Below, in pieces: positions 45,800 through 56,316 of a stretch of DNA of 64,000 nucleotides. This DNA comes from Podocnemis expansa (Eukaryota > Chordata > Testudines > Podocnemididae), in contig ML681963.1 in the NCBI GenBank assembly GCA_007922195.1, positions 134,705,512 through 134,769,511 on the forward strand. Reading direction: 5' to 3'. Made by a program: the position numbers and the translations under genes. How positions within the stretch are numbered: position 1 is the first letter of the stretch; each line of letters starts with the position of its first letter. The notes under the pieces are model-generated. The model was not told where the DNA came from. It searched no databases and was given only the letters and a program-made list of their open reading frames with translations.

Positions 45800-46736
45800 C
45801 AAGGGTTAAAGTAAGGGGGGAATGCCCTGGAACACCATTCCAGGGCCCCTATTTTTAGGGAGCCAGCATTCCAGGCCCCCTAAAAATATGGGAACACTCC
45901 AGAACACTGCATTCCGGGGCTCCCTAAAAATAGGGGGACATACCAGAACGCTGTGTTCCATGGCCCCGTAAAAATTGAAGGGCAGGCCGGAACACAGTGT
46001 TCCTGTGCGTTCCCTAGCCTGGTGGAAGGGAGGGCTTGCAGGCTCGGGCCAGTCCAGCCACCACTCCCTCCCTTCCCCAGAGCCTCTGGCAGCTCCGCCC
46101 CTTCCAACCAGGACCAGGTAGTGTATGCAGCCCAGCCCCAGCCTCAAGCCTAGGCTCCTTCTTGCTGGCCAAGTGGCCAGCCAGCACCACAGCCTCCTTC
46201 CCCCCGCCCAGCTCTTTGGCCACCTCAGCCAGGTAAGAGGGGTTGGGGCAGTCAAGCAGCCGGTGGGGAGAGCATGGAGGCAGGGAGAGTGCATGGGGAG
46301 GGGGAGAAGGGGTTCGGATGGTGGGCTGGGAAGGGCTTGGGGGGCGGAAAGGAGTGGTGTGAAGATGGGGAGCAGGGGTGGGGGGTTAGGAGGGCTGGAA
46401 TGGGGGTTAAGAAGCTTAGGGAGTGAAGATTTGGGCTGAGAAGGACATGGGGAAAGGGATCTAAGGGGGGTAGGTGTTTTGGGGGCAGTAGCTGGGGTTG
46501 GGGGCAGTAGCTGAGGAGTCAGGCATTGGGTGGGCTGGGATGTGTGAAGGGAGCCTGGACTTGCATGAGGGGGGCCCTTGAAATTTAGGAGGGTTCTGGA
46601 TCCCCCCAAATTCTACTTCAACCCCTGGATACTGGGGGCAGTAACTGGTGTGGGCAAAGGGGGCCTGCACTGGAGTGAGGGGAGCCTGCCAATGTAGGAG
46701 GGTTCCAGGGCCCCCCAAATTATACTTTAACCCCTG
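45800..46736. mobile_element. Non-autonomous hAT, family D, inserted in a PLE
   Basis: The left end CAAGGGTTAAAGTAAGG and right end TATACTTTAACCCCTG are inverted repeats. Flanks CTAATGTG and CTTATGTG are an 8-bp duplication with one mismatch. The left part holds about four tandem units of roughly 50 bp built on CCAGAACACTGCATTCC and CCCTAAAAATAGGG. The right end is present twice (46,580-46,627 and 46,699-46,736). The G-rich middle contains TCAGCCAGGTAAG. A 267-codon minus-strand frame runs through it but is proline/leucine low-complexity with no transposase motif. Confidence 0.88.
45817..46015. repeat. Tandem ~50-bp units inside the family D hAT
   Basis: Repeats of a unit with GGAACAC, CATTCCAGG or CATTCCGGGG and CCTAAAAATA(G/T)GGG follow one another with period near 50 bp and moderate divergence. 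Confidence 0.75.
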
Positions 46737-46744
46737 CTTATGTG

Positions 46745-46985
46745 CCAGCAATGTAACCCTCTACTATACACATTGGCCAAACTGGACTATTCTGTGCAAA
46801 AGAATAAGTGGACACAAATCAAACATCAGGAATGGTAGCATTCCAAAGCCAGTAGGGGAACATTTCAATCTACTTGGACACACTATAAAAAACAGTAGTT
46901 TCAGTACTTCACTGAAAAGCCTAAAAACCAGACACAATATGAAACTGCATAGCTGGAATTCATATGCAAACTAGATCCCTTCAGA
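46745..46985 (+). pseudogene. PLE GIY-YIG nuclease fragment
   Basis: The start CCAGCAATGTAACCC...CACATTGGCCAAACTGG corresponds to the CQKC...YIGQTG motif of the PLE nuclease at 24,200-24,330 and 57,370-57,440. It continues as LCKRISGHKSNIRN and KPVGEHFNLLGH in another frame. The hAT of 45,800-46,736 is inserted just upstream within the same motif. It is frameshifted and truncated, so inactive. Confidence 0.8.
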
Positions 46986-47030
46986 CTGGATTTGACTAGG
47001 GCTCTGGAACAGCTTATTACAAAAGTTCCA

Positions 47031-47130
47031 AAAGGGCAGCCATGTTAGTCTAGTTTGGCAAAAGAAGCAAGGAGTCCTGTTGCACTTAAAGACTAACAGA
47101 TTTAGTCTTTAAGTACCACAGGGCTCCTTG
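47031..47130. mobile_element. PLE end fragment
   Basis: CAAAAGGGCAGCCATGTTAG, CAAGGAGTCCTGTTGCACTT and AAAGACTAACAGATTTAG are the outer tag and tail of a PLE in inverse orientation. They are followed directly by TAGTCTTTAAGTACCACAGG in the forward orientation, so the fragment is a short palindrome. Confidence 0.75.
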
Positions 47131-47251
47131 CTTCATTATAAAAGGTCATTTTCCCTCTATTACCCTCTTGCTTCCCTCTTCCCAGCTGTTTGAATCAAAA
47201 AAAAACAAACAGAATCCTGTGGCACTTAAAGACAAACAAGTTTAACTGTTT

Positions 47252-47292
47252 GCATGAACTTTCATGGGAGAAAATCCCACTTCATCAGATGC
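47252..47292 (-). ncRNA. Hammerhead-like motif (core intact)
   Basis: Minus strand: GCAT, CTGATGA, helix II GTGGGA/TCCCAT with one G-T pair, GAAA, then GTTC and ATGC. Core bases are conserved. Confidence 0.55.
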
Positions 47293-47309
47293 TTTGAAGA
47301 ACCTTCAAA

Positions 47310-47349
47310 TCATCTGACGAAGCAGAATTTTCTCCCAAGAAAGCTCATG
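47310..47349 (+). ncRNA. Hammerhead-like motif (helix II weakened)
   Basis: Plus strand: CTGACGA still fits the CUGANGA core and GAAA is present, but helix II (GCAGAA against TCCCAA) is mostly unpaired. Probably inactive. Confidence 0.4.
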
Positions 47350-47496
47350 AAAAAAAAAAAAGAAATTGTTAATCTTTAAGTGCCACAGGATTCCTTGTTT
47401 GTTTTACTGAAGTAGACTACCACCACTAACCCTTTGTATCTTGAATCAAAACCTTTTATTTATCTTACTGAGATAGACTATCAAACTATCCCTCTG

Positions 47497-47690
47497 GATC
47501 TGTTTGAATTCATCTTGTGGCCCACCCTTCTCTATATGTATAAATACAGCTAACATACCACATCTTCTGTTTCATGCATCTGATGAAGTTGGCTTCTGCC
47601 CAAGAAAACTTAAGTGAGAAGTAAATTTGTTGGTCTTAAAAAGTGACACAGGACTTCTTTTTTTGTTTTTCTTACACTATCACCTATGTA
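47497..47690 (+). mobile_element. PLE end fragment with diverged hammerhead-like motif
   Basis: It contains GCATCTGATGAAG, helix TTGG/CCAA and GAAA (47,576-47,607), then TAAATTTGTTGGTCTTAAAA and GACACAGGACTTC. This is a more diverged subfamily than the end at 26,141. Confidence 0.72.
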
Positions 47691-49885
47691 CTTCTCTACT
47701 GGCCTTTTCTTCACTCAGCAACTTTATTGGAAAATACTGCATGGACCAACATATAAAATGACTTTACTAATATATGTACTGCATCAAACTGCAGAACATT
47801 TTACCATTTATCAGTCTTTTGTGGCATCTCACTCACAGTGAAACTGATTTTCAAATAATATATTGTGTTTATAAACTCTAACAACAAGGAAGACAGCTAT
47901 CAGCATGAAAAAACTGGTAAACTGAAATTAACAAAAATTGCATAGTTTAGCATGTGTTGTATATTTGGGTCAAACAATATAAATTAATTATTTTATGGGA
48001 AACACAATGAGTTTTACCAAAAAGAGACCCTGAAGAAATTTTCTTCACAGATTATCAGTCTAAAAGTTTGGTTAGGATGAAGTACAGAGTGTAAACCTAC
48101 AAATGTAAAAGAAAATCTTGTAATAATTTAAAAAAAAAAACCAAAAAAAAAAAACAAACATTCTTCAAAAACAAAATGCAAAATTTAGCTTATACTTACA
48201 AACCCACCAAGTGAATGTATGCATGCAGAGATAAGACAGCATAAATTAAAGTTAATTCTGTCATTCTCTCCAGCTACCTCTATGTAGAGCATATTTGTCT
48301 ATGAGAAATATTACAGCTAGATGACATTTCACACACCATTTTACCTTACAAATCAGCCACACCCCCTATCATTTGCCACTCTGTTGCAAAAATACAAGAA
48401 GCGGGTCAACTGTGGATGTCTTAAGACATCAGGGGTTAAACAGCAGGACATATGCAACTGTAACATAAGAGTACAATAAGTTCAAGTTCATGTGCCTGCA
48501 AACACATGCATTCTAAGGATCAAAATCATGTTAACCTGACTTCACTAGTGCAGGAAATATACAATGCCTTGACTCTGCATCTTAAAACAAACATTTAAAA
48601 ACAGGAAAAGCATTTATTTGCCAGTAGGAGCTCATCTATATTAAGACCACCCTCCTTGTCCACTGCAAAAATACAGAACAAAGGTGGCACTGCAAAGCTT
48701 GCCTGTTTGAGCAGTGAGCATTAAGTATCAGCACTGCACACTAGGCAATAGCAGGAGGGCAGCAGAGCCAAGCCTGCATTTGCGCCCCCCCAAGCCTCCC
48801 TCTCCCCGGCATCTGCAAATACAAACCCCCTCCCTGAGGCAGACATCCAGCTCTGCACAGCTGGAGGCACAAATGCAGGCTTGGCCCTCAGAGGCCAGAG
48901 ACCCTCAGTACACCACTACCAGATCACCCAAAGTAGTCCTAACCACTGAGATAATTCCCGCAATAGCTCTTAAAGTTTTTCAGAGCATCCATCTATTTGT
49001 GGATTCCTTTAACCCCACATGTTCTTCACAGGGCAGTTGCAGATTTGAAAAGATCTTCACTGTGTTTCTAGACTTTCCAAACCTCAGATTTATTAGATCT
49101 GTAAGAGTTAGAAGGGAATGAAAAAAAAAAAATCAGACTACTAATGGAAAGTCAGATCTTTATAGACATAGAACAAAGTCATTCCAAGAGAAGAAAGTAA
49201 CGGTACCCTACTTCATTTAACAGCAGAAGTGATACTGTTCCTTAACTATCTCCAATCTGATTGTTAATGAGCAGTAGAAAAGCCATTTCTTGGCACTGAG
49301 TTGTTTTGCTTACCTGTTTTTTTTTCTTTTTTAAATAAAAAAAAACACATGGAACTGATACGCTCATGTGAATGCAATTGTCAATTCAGATATGGGAGCA
49401 AGACCCAATCATAACTTTTTGGGGACCAGTATAAACTCATAACACAGGCCACCTGGTAAAGGAGGTTGCAGCCTGGACTGTGTGGGCCCCAGTAAAGTGC
49501 ACCCTTTCCTCCACTCATGTGGGGGCCCTGCATCAGCACAATCACCACAAGATGTGTTATTTTCATTAATCAGCTATATTCTGCTCCATCAGGCAAAAAA
49601 GCAAGACACAGAGGAAAATTATGTGAAGGGAAAGATATAACACACTTCTATCATAAGATCTATCTTCTACTTCTGCTGTTGCATATTGAAGCTTTAATTT
49701 TTACAAATTTATATTGTTTTCATTACAAAGTCAACTCCTCCTACATATGTAAATGTATGGTTACTCTATTAAATCAGCCATGCAGAAAATTATATCCTAA
49801 CAGAATAACAGGGATCCTCTCAACCACACCTATAAGCACTCAATTAATTAACTTCATGTTGAAACATATTTGTGGCTTCTAAACC
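47691..49885. other. Unassigned A/T-rich DNA
   Basis: No gene or repeat could be recognised. A 135-codon plus-strand frame at 48,714-49,121 has no recognisable domain. Confidence 0.4.
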
Positions 49886-50156
49886 TACGGTTACCAGATA
49901 CCAAAGCACAGAAGGGAGGACAGGGAAGTAGGAAAAGGAAGACATTTGAGCACACATGGAGAAAATGCAGTATTAATGTCATATTCTTATGTGTTTAGGG
50001 AGCCGTGGAATGTGTTCCAGAGCGTTCCAGTGTACTTTAACCCATGCAAGTAAAATGCCAGACAAAATCAAGTATTTTTAAAATACCTGCCGGATGGAGG
50101 ACGTGAAGGTAAAAAGGAAGCCATGTTTTCCTTTTACCTGACATCTGGTAACCCTA
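49886..50156. mobile_element. Non-autonomous hAT-like element, family E
   Basis: The left end TACGGTTACCAGAT and right end ATCTGGTAACCCTA are inverted repeats with one mismatch. Flanks TCTAAACC and CCTAAACC are an 8-bp duplication with one mismatch. The right half (GCCAGACAAAATC, TTTTTAAAATACCTG) matches 54,428-54,534. A 50-bp fragment at 49,996-50,046 (GTTCCAGAGCGTTCC, TACTTTAACCC) looks like a piece of family D lodged inside. Confidence 0.85.
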
Positions 50157-50164
50157 CCTAAACC

Positions 50165-52323
50165 ACTCATTCAGCAACGGTGCTAAGGAAAGAGTACTGA
50201 AGTCCAACAACCATTTCGGTAACCCATTTGCTTCTGTTAATCATGTGCAGATTTTTTGACAACATTCTAAAATGGAGCCAGCGTAATCTCCCATGCATCT
50301 GAGCATTCAACATTCCACTTTTCAAGCATCTTTTTCTCTTATAAGAAAAATTGTTTTATTCCACATTAGACATCCAAAAAAAACCTAATCTAAATCCAGA
50401 AAAAGTCAGAAACAGTGATCACACCACTCACATACTTATAGGATTTTTGGAGCAGGAAGAGGAATTGTAAATAGCAACAATATTAGAATATTAATATTAT
50501 CTTTGAATTTTCTGACCTGCGTCTTCTGCCAGTCACTTTTCAAAGTTTACGTGCGTATGTCTTGCAAAATCTCATTTGCCAGGGTACGTAGGAAGCTTTT
50601 GTAGTTAAGAATGTCAACTGCCACAGAATCTGAAACCTTGTCTAGATTCAGAATTAATGTACTAAGACCTCAATTTCTTCAACTCTTCGAGCTGATGTGA
50701 TGGCTACTGTGATGCAGTATAACAGCCTCACACTGGTTCAGCAGGGGTTAATCCCACTTTCTGAGGCAAGGAGCACCCCCCACACCCCAGCTGGCCACGA
50801 TCCAGACAGAATCCAGATAAAAATGAACAACTGAGCTTAGTGAGGGAGTTTCACTTATCATAAACCAAACTGGACTTGTTTGGGAGCCAACTAGCTTAAA
50901 TTTGAGAGCTGCATTTTGGGTTTGCACATGCACTTGCAGCTCACGGGCGGCAAGCACAGGGCAGGACCTTGTGTAGGGTGAACATGTGTTGTCAAACTCA
51001 GCAACCAGTGGGTATGCAGTATAAACCCTCTCCTCCCCTGCCCCATAGGGATATAATACTCCCCCTGCCCTCACCTTCCCAAAAGTGGGAACCTGGTAGC
51101 CCCACATTTACCAAAAAGGCCATTTCCATAGACATATTAAGAAGCAGGTCATCATAGATTCAAAGGAAGGTCTTGTGAGACACCTAAGAACTACACCGAG
51201 ACCCCGAGCAGGAATGGGGTCTTTCACATTTGCTCTTAGAAGAGCTCCAGGACTTTCCAGCCCAGCTACTAGTAGAGGAGTCATTTGCCTTTACTGGACT
51301 GAGATGAGAGGTCAAAGCTTCTTGGACAGCCAACCTACTGAGAGACCAAGAACTTTCAGGAGCAGGCTCTTCTTATGAAAGGAGTCATAACTGAAGGTCA
51401 CTGAAGTTATTTCCTTTATGGAGCCAGCTAAACAAAGTTAAAGGGGCTTTGATTCTGACTGGAGACTGGTGTACAGGACTGGGAGGGTGTCCTGACTGGC
51501 TCTGAAGAAAAACAAAGAGTGTGCTCCATCATTAAAAATGTCAATTTAATCTCCTGGTTATTTCCCCCTGTGGATTTAAGGGCCAGGCACAAATTACATG
51601 TCTAAGGGATATCCTCCTCTGAAAGGTGAATGCACTTGAAGTGTCCACTGCAAACTAAAATAGCAGCATTTGAAACCCAATGAGCTCGGCATGCCCTTTC
51701 AAGAAAGAATAGCCTCCCAGAAGGAAGGTGAGAGGAACAAAACTAATCTTCTCAACTACTAAACTAACACAGTCTAACAATCTAGCAACCGACCTAAAAA
51801 AAATTATCAACTGGGAAGGAACCAGTTAGTGGAGGTACACACAAGGCAGGTAAACTAAAGCTCCATCTCAGACTTGAGAAGAAACTGAGAACAGTTTGCC
51901 TGTGCAATTCTACATAGCCTCAATGCACGACACAAGGCTGTTCAGGGTGCATCCATAGGCCAAATGGACTCTCTTAATAAAAATATCCAATCAAAGGCAT
52001 ATCTGCAAATGAAGTGGGGCACTCTAGGGATGTTACTTGAAGAAGCATTGAGTTTTATCACCTGCACTTGGCAAGAGGGGCTAGTCCTTTAAACAAGTTA
52101 TGTAGCATACTTAATCAGTGAATTACAGTTAATGTAGTAGGATAAAATTGCACATCCCTTAATTACATTATAGCATATGCAAAACATTTTTTCATGACTA
52201 TGTCAATAGAAAAATCTAAATAAAGATAACAAAGACACATTAATAAAAAGTATCCAGCTGATGTGCCATTCAAAGTCGTACAGCATGTGAATTTTATATA
52301 TAGGGATTTATCATTTTTTAAGA
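50165..52323. other. Unassigned DNA
   Basis: No convincing gene or element. The block 50,680-51,500 is more GC-rich and may be an unclassified repeat, but no ends were found. Confidence 0.4.
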
Positions 52324-52331
52324 CGTTAGAC

Positions 52332-52776
52332 CAGGTGTGGCAAAACCACAGCTCAGGAGCCACATGTGACTCTTGAATGAAAAACTGTGGCTCCCAGAAG
52401 AATGTCAGCAAATCATTTTAGGAAAGCAGCCGCTGCCTAGGAGTTCAGGCAGGGGTCGGGACAGTAGGGAGAACTGCAGCATGGTCAGGATTTTAAAAAA
52501 GGCGCCACTAGCCTGCAGTCTTCTACATCGAGCAGCAGCTAAGGTTTTACTGTATAGGCCTAATTTTCATGGTAACCTTAAGTAATTATTAGAATCTGAC
52601 ATTAGTAGGATCGATATTTCTCCTCTTTTTATGGTAAAATTAAAGTCTGCAATGAATTTTAAACTTAGTAATTTTGGAGTAGGTAAAAGTACATGGCTAT
52701 ATGCCTCTGTGCGGCTCTCAAAGGTTTAATAATCGACTTGTGTGGCTCTTGAGTTCCATAAGTTTGGCCACCCCTG
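52332..52776. mobile_element. Non-autonomous hAT-like element, family A copy 2
   Basis: The left end CAGGTGTGGCAAAAC and the right end GTTTGGCCACCCCTG are inverted repeats. Flanks CGTTAGAC and AGTTAAAC match 6 of 8. Left (GGAGCCACATGTG, GAATGTCAGCAAATC) and right (TAATAATCGACTTGTG, GCTCTTGAGTTCCATA) parts match 1,051-1,613, while the G-rich middle of that copy is mostly missing here. Confidence 0.84.
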
Positions 52777-52784
52777 AGTTAAAC

Positions 52785-53881
52785 TATACACATTTTGCAC
52801 AGTATGTTTACAAAACGATTTGGAATACAGTTATATAATGTAAAGTAGTTAGAGAGAAATTATAGTATGTGGAAAATCATTCTGAAGTATAGATAATGGA
52901 GAATATGAGATATGATTCAAAATCGAAATCTGTGAGGAAGAGATAAAAAGGAAGGCTGTTCCAGCCAACAAACAGGGGGCAAAGAATTTTGCACCAAACA
53001 GTGGTGAGGTTGAATGAAGGAACGCATAGAATACCAATGGTAAATATAAATGAGCAGAACGAAACTAAAATCCATGTAGCATTTCAAAGGACACAACCAA
53101 GGAAATAATTCAATGGATGTTAAAGTAAACAGAAAATCGTGGAGAAGTTTGAGAATGGGAGTTGTGAGGGTCACATGTCATATAGGAGAAAGTCAGCAAT
53201 ATATTTCTGTATGTATATGTAGAAGTGTAAACTGAAAGGAAATTGTAGCAGACAAGAAAAATGGAAAGGCAAAAATGAGGATTTCTATATACAAAGAGCT
53301 AACATCTGTACAACTGGCAACGTTAAAGAGATGTGATAATTCTTCCTAAGAGGGATCAAAGATTTCAGAATCCATGTTACAGATCATGCAAACAAATGAG
53401 AGGTCTGAGCTCAGAAGGAAAAGATTTGCAATATTTCATTCCTACTAAAAAAAAAACAAAAAACAAAACACCCACCACTCAGGAAGGTATTGCATTTATA
53501 ATCTCTCTGATTAACAGAGATGAGTAAACAGAATTTTGAACTGACCCACTCAATTAGTTAGCACACAAATAGGATCTTGGGGATTTAGACTAACTATAAT
53601 AAAAATACATTGAACTGGTTTAGCTCAATTTTTGTTATTTTTGAATTCACTTCCCTCCTTCCCTCCTCCTCCCTCAGAAAATGTTTTGAAACCAAAGAAT
53701 AGATTTTCAAACTGAAGATATTTGTGGATGTGATTCTGCAAAATAAAACAATGATCAATGAGGTACAAATAGCTCATCACCTGGTCCACTCACAGGAAGT
53801 TCAGGCTCCAGGACAGAACAATCCTGCACCACCTCTTATACCCACTGCCCCACCACAGTCTGCCAGAAGAACCTAAAAAAG

Positions 53882-53914
<33 letters not shown>

Positions 53915-54105
53915 GGGGGCAGTTAACTCACCTTTCATTTTCCACAGCAGTCCATTTTACAATTTAAAAAATTTTTTTTTAAAAATTCCTAAATTGTTTC
54001 TATCCAGTTAAAATGTGCCCCTTTATTTCTTTTACTTAATCGGTCCCTGTTAGTACTTTTATTTATGGTATACTTTATTTTCCTTCATTTTATTAGTGCC
54101 CCTAT
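52785..54105. other. Unassigned A/T-rich DNA with A-runs
   Basis: No gene was recognised. A run of about 28 A residues occupies 53,884-53,911. Confidence 0.4.
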
Positions 54106-54213
54106 TTTTTTTTTTCCAATTTAGCTCTTTGGTATTAAAATGCTTACCATGGGTCTCAAACCCAGAGCCCTGAGATTAAGAAACACCATCTCTACCAACG
54201 GAACTAGCCAGGC
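54106..54213 (-). pseudogene. tRNA-Lys-like retropseudogene or SINE with A-tail
   Basis: The minus strand from 54,213 to 54,142 reads as a 72-base tRNA: 5' GCCTGGCTAGTTCC, D-arm GTTGGTAGAG, anticodon arm ending CTTAATCTCAGG, T-arm CTGGGTTTGAGACCC. This resembles tRNA-Lys(CTT), with CTT in the anticodon place. Acceptor stem pairing (GCCTGGC against GGTAAGC) is poor, so it is not a working tRNA. A short extension and then a run of A residues (54,107-54,117) follow the 3' end, suggesting retroposition. Turtle SINEs are known to derive from tRNA-Lys, which is the alternative reading. Confidence 0.68.
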
Positions 54214-54419
54214 TGCACTTAGAATGTGGGGACCAGCCACACCCCCAGTCAGGGGATTTTTCTGACCTCTTAGTGAGGCTGGTTTGTGCAGAGCTGCAAT
54301 TGGGCCACGTGTGCATGTGACCGCCTCTAAGTTCACTGCTCCAGTCCCCAGCTGCTGGGGGAAGATCGCTCTGCTGGGCTCAGGGACTTGGTTGTTACTG
54401 GGTTTTTTTTAACATTCTA

Positions 54420-54536
54420 CTCCTCATTAGTAAAAAGCCAGACAAAATCATCTATTTTTAAAATGCCTGGAGGACAGAGGACATGAAGGTAAAAAGGAGA
54501 TGTCCTCCTTTTGCTGGACATCTGGTAACCCTACCG
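54420..54536. mobile_element. Right half of a family E element
   Basis: AAAGCCAGACAAAATC, CTATTTTTAAAATGCCTGG, GACATGAAGGTAAAAAGGA and the terminal ATCTGGTAACCCTAC match the right half of 49,886-50,156. The left half was not found. Confidence 0.7.
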
Positions 54537-54968
54537 AGAGGGGAAATTTCACCCACTGCTCAATGGTTGAGACCTGCTTTAAAATAGCCAGGCCCCTGGG
54601 CAATTGTTCCCCTTAACCCCTCAGCCTCCCTCAGTTGACCTGTGTATCACCATCTACAGAAATGTTTACAATATGGTTACTAGTAAGATTAAGGTTTAGT
54701 CATGGGTATTTTCACTAAGAGTCATGGACAGTTATAGACAACAAATGAAAATTCAAGGGCTGTAACCTGTCCATGGCCCTTACTATAAACACCCCTGACT
54801 AAATCTTAACTGCTCCTGGGGTTCCCCAGATGCTGTTGCTCCAGGGGCTGCCCCAACCCTTCCTGGCCTGGGACCTACTACTTAGTCAGCCCTTAGATTA
54901 GCCACAGCAGTTGTTACAGCTGTGGAAGTTCTGAAGGTCATGGAAAAGTCAGAGAATTCATGACTTTC

Positions 54969-55062
54969 ATAGCAGTGGGATTTTCTCCCACGAAAGCTCA
55001 TGCAATAAATAAATGTGTTAGTCTTTACCAGTGCCACCAGACTCCTTGTTTGTTTGCATGAC
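54969..55062 (+). mobile_element. PLE tail fragment
   Basis: GTGGGATTTTCTCCCACGAAAG, CTCATGCAATAAAT, GTGTTAGTCTTTACC and CACCAGACTCCTTG match the PLE end. It is truncated at its 5' side inside the hammerhead-like motif, so CTGATGA is missing. Confidence 0.78.
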
Positions 55063-56130
55063 TTTCATGACAGACTTACAAGCATGGAGCTTGAGCAGTC
55101 CTGGGGGTGCCTAGAGAAGCAGCCCCACAGGCTGTTAGATAATGGTCAATGGGAGTCTTGGGGCAGCACGCAGCTAGCCCCGGGGCCTCCAGAGCTGCTG
55201 TGCGCCAGAAGCAACTAAGATTTAGTCAGAAGTATTTATAGTAAAAGTAACTGACAAGTCACAGGCCATACATTTTTATTTATTGCCCCTTACCTGTGCA
55301 TGACTTTGAGTAAAAATACCCATTACTAAATCTAAGCCTTACTAGTACAGCTGCCTCAGGGTAAGTCTATATTGACAGAGGCAAAATCTTCCGGGTTCAA
55401 CTGAATGATCTGTGAAGATCCAGAAATCACCATAGCAACTCCAGACCTGGAACTGGAGTTGTGGTAAGCTGTGGTAAGGCATTTCAGGTTGGCTTAGTGA
55501 AGTGTATAGGGAACTCTTAGTAAGTCGCTGGGAAATATGCAAGGTATCCTGTTAACTGACCCTGAAAAGTGTAGCAAGTATATATTAGGGCTTAATATGA
55601 TGAAGTACGTAGGACAAGCAAATGTAAAATGCCGAGAGGACTTCTAGAGGAGAGACCCATACCATCAGAGCAGTCTGAAAGAACAATGAAATCTATAAGC
55701 ACTCGCAGCCCGGTCAGTGGCTAGGAACAATAGACTCTTGTCACCTCAAAAGCATCAAACTTTTTAAAAAAAAAAAAAAAAAACTTCTATTTTTATATGG
55801 CAGAGCACTCACAAGAAGTCTAAAAGTTAAAACGTTTGTCAAAAGCAAAATATCCTTTTAAAAAATAGGCAATAAAGGAAAGGGGGAAATCCCTCAGACC
55901 ATCAGAGGAATTTCTGTTTCAACCAAAAATAAAGAAACCCCACTAACTTCACAAAACCCACAACAAAGGGGCAATAGCCAAAACTTACTTTTGATTGTTA
56001 CCTTAAAAAGTGAAGTTTAATTCCATTAACTGGAAATGGCTGCATTTGGAGAAACGTAAGAGGTACAGCTAACCCCAGAAAATGACTGCCTCTCTAGAAA
56101 GCTAACATATCAAAGATTTAAGATCTAACC
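55063..56130. other. Unassigned DNA
   Basis: No recognisable feature other than a short A-run near 55,770. Confidence 0.4.
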
Positions 56131-56138
56131 ATCTAAGA

Positions 56139-56316
56139 CAGCGTTTCTCAACCACTGTGTTGGGACACATTACTGTGTCACCATACAGAGCTAAGTGTGT
56201 CACGGAGAGCTGGAAAGGTGGCTGGATTTGGCCAGATGGGGCTGGCCTGGCATGTCCTGTAGGGTTGTGATACACCACCAAGTGTGTCACAAGTCACAAA
56301 AGGTTGAGAACCACTG
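56139..56316. mobile_element. Short non-autonomous hAT (MITE), family F
   Basis: The 178-bp element begins CAGCGTTTCTCAACC and ends GGTTGAGAACCACTG. Flanks ATCTAAGA and ATCTAAGG form an 8-bp duplication with one mismatch. The interior has GTGTCAC words near both ends. There is no coding capacity. Confidence 0.92.

Larger units (their letters stand above)
47209..47430. mobile_element. Foldback pair of PLE ends
   Basis: A minus-oriented PLE end (47,209-47,303) is followed almost immediately by a plus-oriented one (47,304-47,430). Both hold hammerhead-like cores and the CTTTAAGTGCCACAGGATTC tail, so the segment is a near-perfect inverted repeat with only a few bases between arms. It resembles the two inverted ends of the element at 23,730-26,194 with all coding sequence removed. 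Confidence 0.82.

Noticed and set aside
45806..46609. A 267-codon open frame on the minus strand, the second longest in the window
   Set aside because: It lies wholly within a non-autonomous hAT and its tandem units. The translation is proline, leucine and serine low-complexity from GC-rich DNA and shows no transposase signature.
54142..54213. A functional tRNA-Lys gene
   Set aside because: The acceptor stem pairs poorly, the anticodon arm is damaged and an A-run follows the 3' end.
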